Assembly: GCA_019309685.1 (NCBI GenBank)
Contig: JAFDFT010000368.1
Span: 1 to 5,465 of the forward strand
DNA from: Deltaproteobacteria bacterium
GTDB taxonomy: Bacteria; Desulfobacterota; Desulfobacteria; Desulfobacterales; JAABPS01
DNA: 5,465 bases
Direction: 5' to 3'
Part shown: positions 1 to 4,894 of the stretch, in pieces
Numbering within the stretch: the first letter of the stretch is position 1
Layout of the letters: each line of letters begins with the position of its first letter
Translations under genes and position numbers: made by a program
Notes under the pieces: generated by a model
Told to the model about the DNA's origin: nothing
What the model saw: the letters and a program-made list of their open reading frames with translations, nothing else
Databases searched by the model: none

Positions 1-86
1 TTACTAACCTCTTCATAAAAATCCGCGGCATCCTGTTCCTTTTCTTTGGCGAATTCGATAACTTCAGCAATGGATTCAAACTTCAT
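1..86 (-). CDS. Rubrerythrin/ferritin-like protein, N-terminal fragment
   Basis: Only the first 28 codons are present; the gene continues past the left edge. The translation begins MKFESIAEVIEFAKEKEQ and continues DAADFYEEVS. The pattern of a helix carrying E-x-x-A-x-x-F-Y (E17, A20, F23, Y24) is the first helix of the ferritin-like di-iron fold found in rubrerythrins, where E17 would be the first iron-ligating glutamate. Rubrerythrins are cytoplasmic peroxidases that protect anaerobes from hydrogen peroxide. The ATG at 86 is supported by a strong Shine-Dalgarno (AGGAG, 94-98) spaced 7 nt away. The 70-residue gene lies 39 bp upstream in the same direction, so the two are probably one transcript. 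The fold is a fairly safe guess. Rubrerythrin proper versus another ferritin-like protein cannot be decided without the C-terminal rubredoxin domain. Confidence 0.72.
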   Translation of the reverse strand, partial: MKFESIAEVIEFAKEKEQDAADFYEEVS

Positions 87-125
87 ACTCCCACTCCTTT
101 CATGAAGAATAAAAGATTATTGTTT

Positions 126-338
126 TTACGCGTTACCGCGGATCTCTGTACTGCCGTCTATAAATCTAGCCTGGCCTGAATCAAATAAATGCTGAATCGT
201 TTCAGGAACCAGGTTGTACTCACCAGGCTCTAGTTCGTCAGAAACCGCTTCAATAAGATCATATAAACTTGTCCGCGATCTTGTTTCACTGACGTTTAAC
301 GTATGCCCTGATCTATTGTTTTGAAATATCTTTTTCAT
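126..338 (-). CDS. Conserved-looking small protein of unknown function (70 aa)
   Basis: I do not recognise a function. The protein is 70 residues. It has a basic, polar N-terminus (MKKIFQNNRSGH, then SETRSRTS to about residue 24). An acidic segment follows, with LYDLIEAVSDELEPGEYN at residues 25-42. It ends in an amphipathic LVPETIQHLFDSGQARFID stretch. There is no signal peptide, membrane segment or cysteine, so it is probably cytoplasmic. The start is secure: GGGAGG (344-349) sits 5 nt before the ATG. It is the first gene downstream of the sigma-54-type promoter at 394-411 and is followed after 39 bp by the ferritin-like gene. That suggests co-expression with an oxidative-stress function, but this is context only. 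Good RBS, sensible composition and operon position argue that it is a real gene. Confidence 0.75.
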   Translation of the reverse strand: MKKIFQNNRSGHTLNVSETRSRTSLYDLIEAVSDELEPGEYNLVPETIQHLFDSGQARFIDGSTEIRGNA

Positions 339-393
339 GGCAGCCTCCCTTTATTTTCGCGTATATGTTTATGTGGTTTTCTAATGAAATTAG

Positions 394-411
394 ATGCACT
401 TACTATGCCAA
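394..411 (-). promoter_or_regulatory. Candidate sigma-54 (-24/-12) promoter
   Basis: On the minus strand the sequence reads TTGGCATAGTAAGTGCAT. It carries the invariant GG (408-409) and GC (396-397) separated by exactly 10 bp, with the TGGCA and TGCA contexts expected of RpoN promoters (consensus TGGCACG-N4-TTGCA). Initiation would fall near 385, about 47 nt before the ATG at 338. A short palindrome (CACTT-N5-AAGTG, 421-435) lies just upstream, but no activator site can be named. The match is by eye; alternative sigma-70 boxes here are poor. Confidence 0.55.
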
Positions 412-457
412 AATATCAACCACTTTTTCCAAGTGTAACATCGGCCGCAACCTCAAT

Positions 458-491
458 AAAAACAGGCAGGATAAACATCCTGCCTGTTTTT
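458..491 (-). terminator. Rho-independent terminator after hsp20
   Basis: A perfect 15-bp stem (458-472 with 477-491) encloses a 4-nt loop. Its core is ACAGGCAGGAT, flanked by an A-tract on one side and a T-tract on the other. It starts 32 bp past the hsp20 stop and insulates the downstream sigma-54 promoter from hsp20 read-through. The A/T flanks would let it work on either strand, but only the minus strand has a gene feeding into it. Confidence 0.9.
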
Positions 492-523
492 GAATAGTTA
501 TCTCCAAAGAGAAGACTTCTTAA

Positions 524-949
524 TTAATTTTTAATTTCAATTTTCTTTGGTTCAACTTTCTCAGGCTTTCCAATGACAAGCTTTAACACACCATCTTTGT
601 AGTTCGCGTCTATTTTGTCATGCTCGACATCATTTGGGAGTCTCAATGTTCTGGTAAAAGATCCATATTTACGCTCAACAAAGTGATAATTCTCTTTATT
701 TTCCTCGTTTTCGTGTTTTTTCTCACCCTTTATTGTAAGCAGGCCGTCTGTTAAGGTAATATCAATATCATCCTTTTCAATGCCGGGAATCTCTGCTCTT
801 ACAATAAATTCCTTATCAGTTTCAGATACATCCAGATCCGGCAGCCAGATCTTGTCAACTTCATTGCCATCAAAAAACCTGTCAAACAAAGAAAAACTTG
901 GCAAATCAAATAAACTGTTTCGTCTTAAAATTGGTAAAAAAGCGTTCAT
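524..949 (-). CDS. hsp20: Hsp20/alpha-crystallin family small heat-shock protein
   Basis: ATP-independent cytoplasmic holdase that binds unfolding proteins and hands them to DnaK or ClpB. The 141-residue length is normal for bacterial Hsp20. A short hydrophobic N-terminal arm rich in Phe, Leu and Arg (residues 1-30) precedes the alpha-crystallin domain (about 35-128). That domain contains IPGIEKDDIDITL, the YGSFTRTLRLP strand (95-105) and the signature A-x-x-x-x-G-V-L (ANYKDGVLKL, 115-124). The C-terminal tail ends with the I-x-I oligomerisation motif (I137-E-I139). The ATG at 949 is preferred: AGGAGG (958-963) lies 8 nt upstream, whereas the in-frame GTG at 958 overlaps that Shine-Dalgarno. 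An inverted repeat at 975-1001 upstream and a terminator at 458-491 bracket it as a single-gene transcript. Confidence 0.95.
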   Translation of the reverse strand: MNAFLPILRRNSLFDLPSFSLFDRFFDGNEVDKIWLPDLDVSETDKEFIVRAEIPGIEKDDIDITLTDGLLTIKGEKKHENEENKENYHFVERKYGSFTRTLRLPNDVEHDKIDANYKDGVLKLVIGKPEKVEPKKIEIKN

Positions 950-957
950 TCTAAGCA

Positions 958-963
958 CCTCCT
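958..963 (-). promoter_or_regulatory. Ribosome binding site that fixes the hsp20 start
   Basis: The minus strand carries a full AGGAGG preceded by a run of A. Spacing to the ATG at 949 is 8 nt. The site physically overlaps an in-frame GTG at 956-958, so the 144-residue version of Hsp20 starting there is not credible. Confidence 0.88.
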
Positions 964-974
964 TTTTTTTCTAT

Positions 975-1001
975 TTAAAGGCATTTTCCATTTGCCTTTA
1001 A
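975..1001. promoter_or_regulatory. 9-N9-9 inverted repeat, operator-like, upstream of hsp20
   Basis: TTAAAGGCA (975-983) and TGCCTTTAA (993-1001) are perfect inverted repeats separated by 9 bp, lying 11 bp before the hsp20 Shine-Dalgarno. This is exactly the geometry of the HrcA operator CIRCE (TTAGCACTC-N9-GAGTGCTAA), but the sequence matches only at the TTA/TAA ends and a few inner bases. It would cover the expected transcription start. It could be the operator of another heat-shock repressor, a divergent CIRCE, or a 5'-UTR hairpin. Confidence 0.55.
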
Positions 1002-1005
1002 CCAA

Positions 1006-1033
1006 AATTTAATCACTGTTCTTTTCAGGTCAA
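1006..1033 (-). promoter_or_regulatory. Candidate sigma-70-type promoter for hsp20
   Basis: On the minus strand TTGACC (1033-1028) is followed after 16 bp by TAAATT (1011-1006). That is 5/6 and 4/6 agreement with the -35 and -10 boxes. Initiation would fall near 999, inside the 975-1001 inverted repeat, a layout suited to repression. A second TTGACC (1041-1036) lies 8 bp further upstream. No convincing sigma-32 -10 box (CCCCAT) was found. Confidence 0.35.
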
Positions 1034-1150
1034 GGGGTCAAATTGAAAATCTCACCTGCCTCTTTTTAAAAAATATGACCTTTTGCTTGCCTTATTTTTA
1101 TGGTTCACAATGGGTTTAAAAAATAAATATTACCCCGCCGTCCACTGCCA

Positions 1151-1216
1151 AATGTATCTTTTTTGTCTTTTGATACATTACTGTATCAAAATTCTTTGTG
1201 AGACAAAAAATGCATT
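1151..1216. repeat. Nested palindrome with alternative pairings
   Basis: The inner palindrome is TTTTGATACA (1168-1177), loop TTAC, TGTATCAAAA (1182-1191), perfect over 10 bp. An outer pair, TTTTTTGTCT (1159-1168) and AGACAAAAAA (1201-1210), is also perfect over 10 bp. A third segment, AATGTATC (1151-1158), is the exact complement of GATACATT (1172-1179) and so competes with the inner hairpin. As DNA this gives three TGTATC/GATACA half-sites, as in a multi-site operator. As RNA it gives two mutually exclusive hairpins. No function can be assigned. Confidence 0.5.
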
Positions 1217-1724
1217 ATCAATCTACTTCAAATAGCAACAGCTTCTAAAACCTATTAAAATAAAAAGGTATTTCATTATCGCCGCAACTATTGTAGAATC
1301 TAGCACCTGCTTTAAATAGGGCTAAATCTTACTTTAAATATCAATTTTCATGACAAATTGGATTGGCATGGATTTTGGATAGTTTTTATTAAGCATTTGG
1401 AAGTGAATAAAAATCCGTTATGTGGCAACGCTTGAGTAGCACCTAGTGGTCTGATTATATAATTTTTTTCTTTCTGATTTTCCCGGCAGCATGCATTTCG
1501 TTTATTGGCTTACAGAAATGGCCTATAAAAAGTTTGTGCCAGGATCTTGATAATTTTGATATAAAGCTTTAAAAAATATCCGGGGTACTTTTTTCAGTTT
1601 TTATAATGCTTCTAGCTATACGTATATCCTTTTAAGATAAAAGATATTAATATAGTCTAATTACCTTACAATCCTTATCTGTTTTCATTAATGCAAAAAT
1701 ATAAACCGGAGGTTACAAGCGCAC

Positions 1725-2036
1725 ATGAATACAGACCTCACAGTTAAAATAGGCGGTGAAGCCGGACAGGGGATTCAAACGGTTGGAGATCTTTTAACGC
1801 TGGTATGCCATCAGGCCGGCTTTCATGTCATGGCTATCAATGATTTTGAATCACGGATCAGGGGTGGCCACAGCTTTACACAGATTCGCATCAGCGACCG
1901 CCCCATTTTCGCCCCGCACCACGTAGTCGATCTTCTTATCGCCCTGGATCAAAAAAACTATGGCCTTAATAAACATGAACTCGTCCAACAGTGTTGCCGC
2001 TGGTGCGGGCCTTGGATTGATGGAGGTGGCTTTTGA
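1725..2036 (+). CDS. Gamma-domain N-terminal fragment of the 2-oxoacid:ferredoxin oxidoreductase
   Basis: A 103-residue reading frame. Residues 1-86 are a clear N-terminal half of the pyruvate/ketoisovalerate oxidoreductase gamma domain: KIGGEAGQGIQTVGDLL carries the G-G-x-G-Q-G motif, and SRIRGGHSFTQIRIS and DLLIALDQK follow. After HELV (residues 84-87) the sequence becomes QQCCRWCGPWIDGGGF, which is out of frame relative to the family and stops. A GGAGG (1708-1712) lies 12 nt before the ATG, rather far but plausible. As read, the product lacks the rest of gamma and all of alpha and would not be functional. It overlaps the alpha frame by 77 nt. It is best treated as the 5' part of the disrupted fused gene rather than as a separate gamma subunit. 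Confidence 0.6.
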   Translation: MNTDLTVKIGGEAGQGIQTVGDLLTLVCHQAGFHVMAINDFESRIRGGHSFTQIRISDRPIFAPHHVVDLLIALDQKNYGLNKHELVQQCCRWCGPWIDGGGF

Positions 2037-3315
2037 ATCGCTGAGCCATATTCTTAAAAAAAAGTTTCAAAGCAAGAGTAAAGATGTTGTAGAAATGAAT
2101 TTATCCGCCGCTAAGTTTGGATATGACAGTGTAAAAGACATCTCCCTTAAAACTACTTTAAAATGGAACAGGAGAAAACCAAAAGGCGCTTTGATTGACG
2201 GTTCCAAAGCATTTGCCTTGGGAGCACTGGCGGGTGATTGCCGATTTGCTTCATTTTATCCCATGTCTCCTGCCACGGGAATTATGGCCCAGCTGTCATT
2301 GCTGGCTGATGACTTTCCACTCGTAGTTGAGCAGGCAGAAGATGAACTTGCTGCAATCAATATGATCATCGGTTCGTCATTTGCCGGTGTAAGATCTATT
2401 ACCGCTACATCAGGTGGAGGATTCTGCTTGATGACAGAAGGCCTTGGTCTGGCCGGTATCACAGAAACACCTGTTGTGATTATAAACGCCCAGCGCCCAG
2501 GGCCTGCCACCGGACTTCCTACCCGAACCGCGCAGGGTGATCTTCTTTTTACCATTCGGGCCGCTCAAGATGAATTCCCCAGATTTGTTTTTGCACCGGG
2601 CACGCCCTTTGAAGCGTTTCAGATAACGGCCCGGGCGTTTAAACTGTCTGAAAAATACCAGGTTCCTGTAATACTCCTTACTGACCAGTTCTTAAATGAT
2701 TCACTTTTTATTTCAGAAAAACCTTTCAGAGCACCTAAAAGTATCCCCCGGTTCACGGTTGAAGATAAAGATATTAAAGCCCCTGAACAATACAACCGGT
2801 TTAAATTGACCAAATCCGGAGTTTCTCCCCGGGCCTTACCCTGCAATGGAGAGGCATTGGTTGTTGTTACGGGAAATGAACACAGTGAAGACGGCCATAT
2901 CAGTGAAGAGATAAAAGACAGGGTCAATATGGCCCGTAAGCGGCGATCAAAAGTAAAAAATATGATTAAAGAGATGAAGCCTCCGCAGCTTCTTTATGAA
3001 AAAAGTAAAACACTTCTTGTATGCTGGGGGTCAACAAAGGGCGCTGTTATGGAAGCTGTAGAAGTATTAAGAAGTAGGAAAATGGATGTAGGGTGCTTGA
3101 TCTTTTCTGATATCTGGCCTTTTCCATCCGATCATGTAATATCAGCCCTTGAAAAGTGCAAAAAATTTGTCATGGTGGAACTGAATCAAACCGCCCAGCT
3201 TGGTCAACTGATTAGAGAACTAACCGGCCTTTCATATTCAGACGCTATTTTAAAATTTGACGGAAGACCAATATACCCCAATGATATAGTGGAACGCGTC
3301 ATACAATTTATATGA
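1960..3315 (+). CDS. korA: 2-oxoacid:ferredoxin oxidoreductase, alpha domain (with gamma C-terminal remnant)
   Basis: Substrate-binding chain of the enzyme that interconverts a 2-oxoacid plus CoA with acyl-CoA and CO2, using ferredoxin. Residues about 9-58 (NSVAAGAGLGL to GYDSVKD) are the end of the gamma domain. The alpha N-terminal domain starts near residue 75 with YPMSPAT (100-106), AEDELAA (126-132), TSGGGFCLMTEG (150-161) and GLPTRTAQGDL (185-195). GVSPRALP (287-294) and GNEHSEDGH (305-313) follow. The C-terminal domain has VCWGSTKGAV (354-363) and VELNQTAQLGQL (406-417). No stops or gaps are seen in alpha. The ATG at 1960 has no Shine-Dalgarno and lies inside the gamma frame, so it is only the formal start. 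The alpha/beta junction is an ATGA overlap or a 9-bp gap, implying one transcript. The substrate (2-oxoglutarate, pyruvate or another) is not determined. Confidence 0.8.
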   Translation: MALINMNSSNSVAAGAGLGLMEVAFESLSHILKKKFQSKSKDVVEMNLSAAKFGYDSVKDISLKTTLKWNRRKPKGALIDGSKAFALGALAGDCRFASFYPMSPATGIMAQLSLLADDFPLVVEQAEDELAAINMIIGSSFAGVRSITATSGGGFCLMTEGLGLAGITETPVVIINAQRPGPATGLPTRTAQGDLLFTIRAAQDEFPRFVFAPGTPFEAFQITARAFKLSEKYQVPVILLTDQFLNDSLFISEKPFRAPKSIPRFTVEDKDIKAPEQYNRFKLTKSGVSPRALPCNGEALVVVTGNEHSEDGHISEEIKDRVNMARKRRSKVKNMIKEMKPPQLLYEKSKTLLVCWGSTKGAVMEAVEVLRSRKMDVGCLIFSDIWPFPSDHVISALEKCKKFVMVELNQTAQLGQLIRELTGLSYSDAILKFDGRPIYPNDIVERVIQFI

Positions 3316-3317
3316 GG
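3314..3317 (+). promoter_or_regulatory. Shine-Dalgarno that decides the beta-subunit start
   Basis: GAGG overlaps the alpha stop codon and lies 6 nt before the ATG at 3324. The earlier in-frame ATG at 3312, which overlaps the alpha stop as ATGA, has no purine-rich site upstream (CAATTTAT). The later start is therefore preferred. Confidence 0.65.
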
Positions 3318-3323
3318 AAACCC

Positions 3324-4178
3324 ATGCTTGATATAAATGTTTATAATTCGGATTTTGAAAATAAGTGGTGTCCGGGATGCGGCAACTTCGATATCCTGTC
3401 AGCAATGAAAAATGCCTTTGTTGACCTTGGCATCTCTCCCCAAAAACTGCTGATTGTTTCCGGAATAGGCCAGGCCGCTAAAACGCCCCACTTTTTAAAA
3501 TGCAACGCGTTTCACTCCTTGCACGGAAGGGCCCTGCCCATCGCTACCGGCGCGAAAATCGCAAATCATGATCTTACCATTGTAGTAAATTCAGGGGACG
3601 GTGATTGTTACGGAGAAGGCGGCAATCATCTCATAAATGCTATCAGAAGAAATATTGATCTCACACTGCTTGTACACAACAACATGGTATACGGCTTAAC
3701 CAAAGGCCAGGCATCTCCGACATCGGAACTTGGAACGGTCACAAAAATTCAGCTCCACGGAGTTATATCCGCGCCCTTAAATCCCATCTCGTTTGCTCTG
3801 TCTTTGGGCGCCACCTTTATTGCCCGGGGTTTTTCCGGAGATGGCGAACAGCTTAGCAAGCTCATTGAATCAGGTGTCACACATAAGGGATTTTCCATAA
3901 TTGATATCCTTCAGCCATGCGTTTCTTTTAACCGTATCAATACGCATTCCTGGTATAAATCCCGCGTATATGATCTTGAAAAGACGGATTATGTTCCGGA
4001 TAACTGGATGAGGGCCATGGAAATTTCTCAAGATTGGGGTGACAAAATACCAACAGGTATTATATTCCAGAAAGACACACCGTCATTTACAGACCGAATT
4101 GATACTTTAAAAGAAAGTACTTTGATTAATAAAAAATACAGCGAAGAAAGGCTTAATAACGTACTATCAAAACTATAA
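3324..4178 (+). CDS. korB: 2-oxoacid:ferredoxin oxidoreductase, beta (TPP-binding) subunit
   Basis: Cytoplasmic partner of the gamma-alpha chain; it binds thiamine diphosphate and a [4Fe-4S] cluster. The 284-residue length is normal. Visible motifs are WCPGCGNF (C16, C19), SGIGQAAKTPHF (46-57), HGRALPIATG (67-76), the TPP/Mg motif GDGD (91-94) with NN (119-120), YGLTKGQASPTS (123-134) and ILQPCVSFN (195-203, C199). In the well-studied enzymes a cysteine follows SGIG. Here it is Q50, and C60 in FLKCN is a candidate replacement ligand. The start at 3324 is chosen by its RBS; 3312 would add MRKP. It is translationally coupled to alpha. There is no ferredoxin-like delta domain nearby, so ferredoxin must be supplied from elsewhere. 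Family assignment is firm; the substrate, and therefore the kor symbol, is provisional. Confidence 0.93.
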   Translation: MLDINVYNSDFENKWCPGCGNFDILSAMKNAFVDLGISPQKLLIVSGIGQAAKTPHFLKCNAFHSLHGRALPIATGAKIANHDLTIVVNSGDGDCYGEGGNHLINAIRRNIDLTLLVHNNMVYGLTKGQASPTSELGTVTKIQLHGVISAPLNPISFALSLGATFIARGFSGDGEQLSKLIESGVTHKGFSIIDILQPCVSFNRINTHSWYKSRVYDLEKTDYVPDNWMRAMEISQDWGDKIPTGIIFQKDTPSFTDRIDTLKESTLINKKYSEERLNNVLSKL

Positions 4179-4230
4179 ATCAGAAAATATGTTTGCCAAA
4201 GAGACCTAAAATAAAATTAGGGAAAATTCT

Positions 4231-4301
4231 ATCGCTCGAACCTTTGTCGAAGACCCCGATGTTTTTCGAGGGGAATCCCTGATCCCTTTCTTCCAAGCGA
4301 T
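4231..4301 (+). other. Possible folded region between korB and trxC
   Basis: Nested short complementary arms: ATCGCT (4231-4236) with AGCGAT (4296-4301), CTCGAA (4235-4240) with TTCGAG (4265-4270), and CCCC (4254-4257) with GGGG (4270-4273). Some overlap and cannot all form together. There is no T-tract, so this is not a standard terminator. It may be a weak terminator, a processing site or chance; I see no clear terminator elsewhere in the 157-bp gap. Confidence 0.2.
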
Positions 4302-4335
4302 TTGAAGACAATTAAAATTACGCAGGTAGCTAACT

Positions 4336-4779
4336 ATGGAATCTATTATAATAAAGTGTGCCAAGTGCGGTACCAAAAATCGTATTCCCAAAAACCGTTT
4401 AAACGACAAACCGGTGTGCGGGAAGTGCCGTGAACGTTTGCCCTCAGTTCCGATTTATGATCATCCTGTTGATATCACAGATCAGTCTTTTGAAAAGGAA
4501 ATTGTCCAACATCCCGGAACCGTTCTCTTAGACTGCTGGGCACCCTGGTGCGCGCCATGCAAGGCTGTTGCGCCGGTTCTTGAACAGCTTGCAAAAGAAT
4601 ACGCTGGAAGAATCAAAATAGCCAAGCTGGATGTGGATCAAAATCCTCAGACAGCTTCTCGGTTCAGCATTAAAAGTATTCCGACTATGATGATTTTTAA
4701 AAATGGCAAGGCTGTAAATACCCTGGTTGGAGCGCTTCCAAAATCCGAAATCGAAAAACACATTGCAAGCGTTGTATGA
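4336..4779 (+). CDS. trxC: Thioredoxin 2-type protein with N-terminal zinc ribbon
   Basis: Cytoplasmic dithiol-disulfide reductase, normally recharged by thioredoxin reductase. The 147-residue length fits the TrxC class. Residues 8-31 form a zinc ribbon with two CxxC pairs (C8-x-x-C11 and C28-x-x-C31). The thioredoxin fold spans about residues 44-147, with active site WAPWCAPCK (C72, C75), the KLDVDQNP strand (97-104) and the cis-proline in SIPTMMIF (P116). The active-site dipeptide is Ala-Pro instead of the usual Gly-Pro, which could alter redox potential or partner choice. A modest AGG (4324-4326) lies 9 nt before the ATG. It sits 157 bp after korB on the same strand, so co-transcription is possible but not shown. 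In oxygen-stress-exposed anaerobes TrxC-type proteins serve in redox repair, which fits the rubrerythrin elsewhere in the window. Confidence 0.93.
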   Translation: MESIIIKCAKCGTKNRIPKNRLNDKPVCGKCRERLPSVPIYDHPVDITDQSFEKEIVQHPGTVLLDCWAPWCAPCKAVAPVLEQLAKEYAGRIKIAKLDVDQNPQTASRFSIKSIPTMMIFKNGKAVNTLVGALPKSEIEKHIASVV

Positions 4780-4842
4780 TTTAATGCTACTCAATTTATT
4801 TATTATTTTATTAACGATAAACTTGATGTTTTAAGGCAAAGT

Positions 4843-4894
4843 AAAAAGTCCAAGTTCAAGGCGTCGCGAATCCTGAGGAATGAGGAATATTTGT
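4843..4894 (+). repeat. Apparent half copy of the adjacent palindromic element
   Basis: CAAGTTCAAGG (4851-4861) is repeated exactly at 4925-4935, a 74-bp offset. The segment also has a tandem GAGGAAT pair (4875-4888). AAAAGTC (4844-4850) is inverted as GACTTTT (4898-4904). It resembles one arm of the 4895-5038 palindrome, ending where that element begins, as if a second copy had inserted into or replaced the other half. Confidence 0.4.

Larger units (their letters stand above)
1002..1724. other. Long AT-rich divergent intergenic region
   Basis: About 720 bp separates the divergently transcribed hsp20 and oxidoreductase genes. No reading frame with a plausible RBS and protein-like composition is visible on either strand, and no tRNA-like cloverleaf or recognised ncRNA. 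It contains the nested palindrome at 1151-1216; two CTTTAAATA repeats (1310-1318 and 1332-1340, 22 bp apart); an isolated TATAAT (1602-1607) without a good -35 box; and a degenerate sigma-54-like motif (1363-1380). The promoter of the oxidoreductase operon must lie here, but I cannot place it with confidence. Confidence 0.6.
1725..3315 (+). pseudogene. korA: 2-oxoacid:ferredoxin oxidoreductase gamma-alpha gene, frame-disrupted
   Basis: Umbrella entry for one ancestral fused gamma-alpha gene now read in two frames. The first frame runs through the gamma N-terminus to about 1985 (ending HELV). The family's gamma C-terminus and whole alpha domain resume near 1984 in the +1 frame (NSVAAGAGLGL). 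The total span of about 530 codons is shorter than the usual 560-600. The missing piece corresponds to some 35-45 residues of the gamma domain. An internal deletion whose length is 2 modulo 3 explains both the lost residues and the frame change. A real lesion or an assembly error are both possible; the downstream frame shows no other damage. Confidence 0.7.

Noticed and set aside
956..958. GTG start giving a 144-residue Hsp20
   Set aside because: The GTG overlaps the AGGAGG Shine-Dalgarno; the ATG at 949 has ideal spacing.
780..1001. Plus-strand 73-residue open frame
   Set aside because: Antisense shadow of hsp20 with no RBS and runs through the inverted repeat.
1028..1041. Sigma-32 heat-shock promoter for hsp20
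   Set aside because: TTGACC repeats are present but no CCCCAT-type -10 box lies at the right distance.
1363..1380. Sigma-54-like motif (TTGGCATGGATTTTGGAT) upstream of the oxidoreductase
   Set aside because: The -24 half is good but the -12 GC is replaced by GG, and it lies about 345 bp from the gene. Too weak to call.
1602..1607. Perfect TATAAT as a -10 box for the oxidoreductase operon
   Set aside because: No acceptable -35 box at 16-18 bp and the region is very AT-rich, so chance occurrence is likely.
1952..1958. A-AAA-AAC slippery heptamer exactly in the gamma reading frame, suggesting programmed -1 frameshifting
   Set aside because: A -1 shift here enters a frame that stops at 1967-1969. 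The alpha frame needs +1. A frameshift would also not restore the missing gamma residues.
2256..2927. Two minus-strand open frames inside the alpha subunit
   Set aside because: Antisense shadows of a well-recognised gene, with no supporting RBS or family resemblance.
4206..4409. Minus-strand 67-residue open frame across the korB-trxC gap
   Set aside because: Overlaps the trxC start, has no recognisable protein features and is a likely shadow.
4528..4794. Minus-strand 88-residue open frame opposite trxC
   Set aside because: Antisense shadow of trxC.
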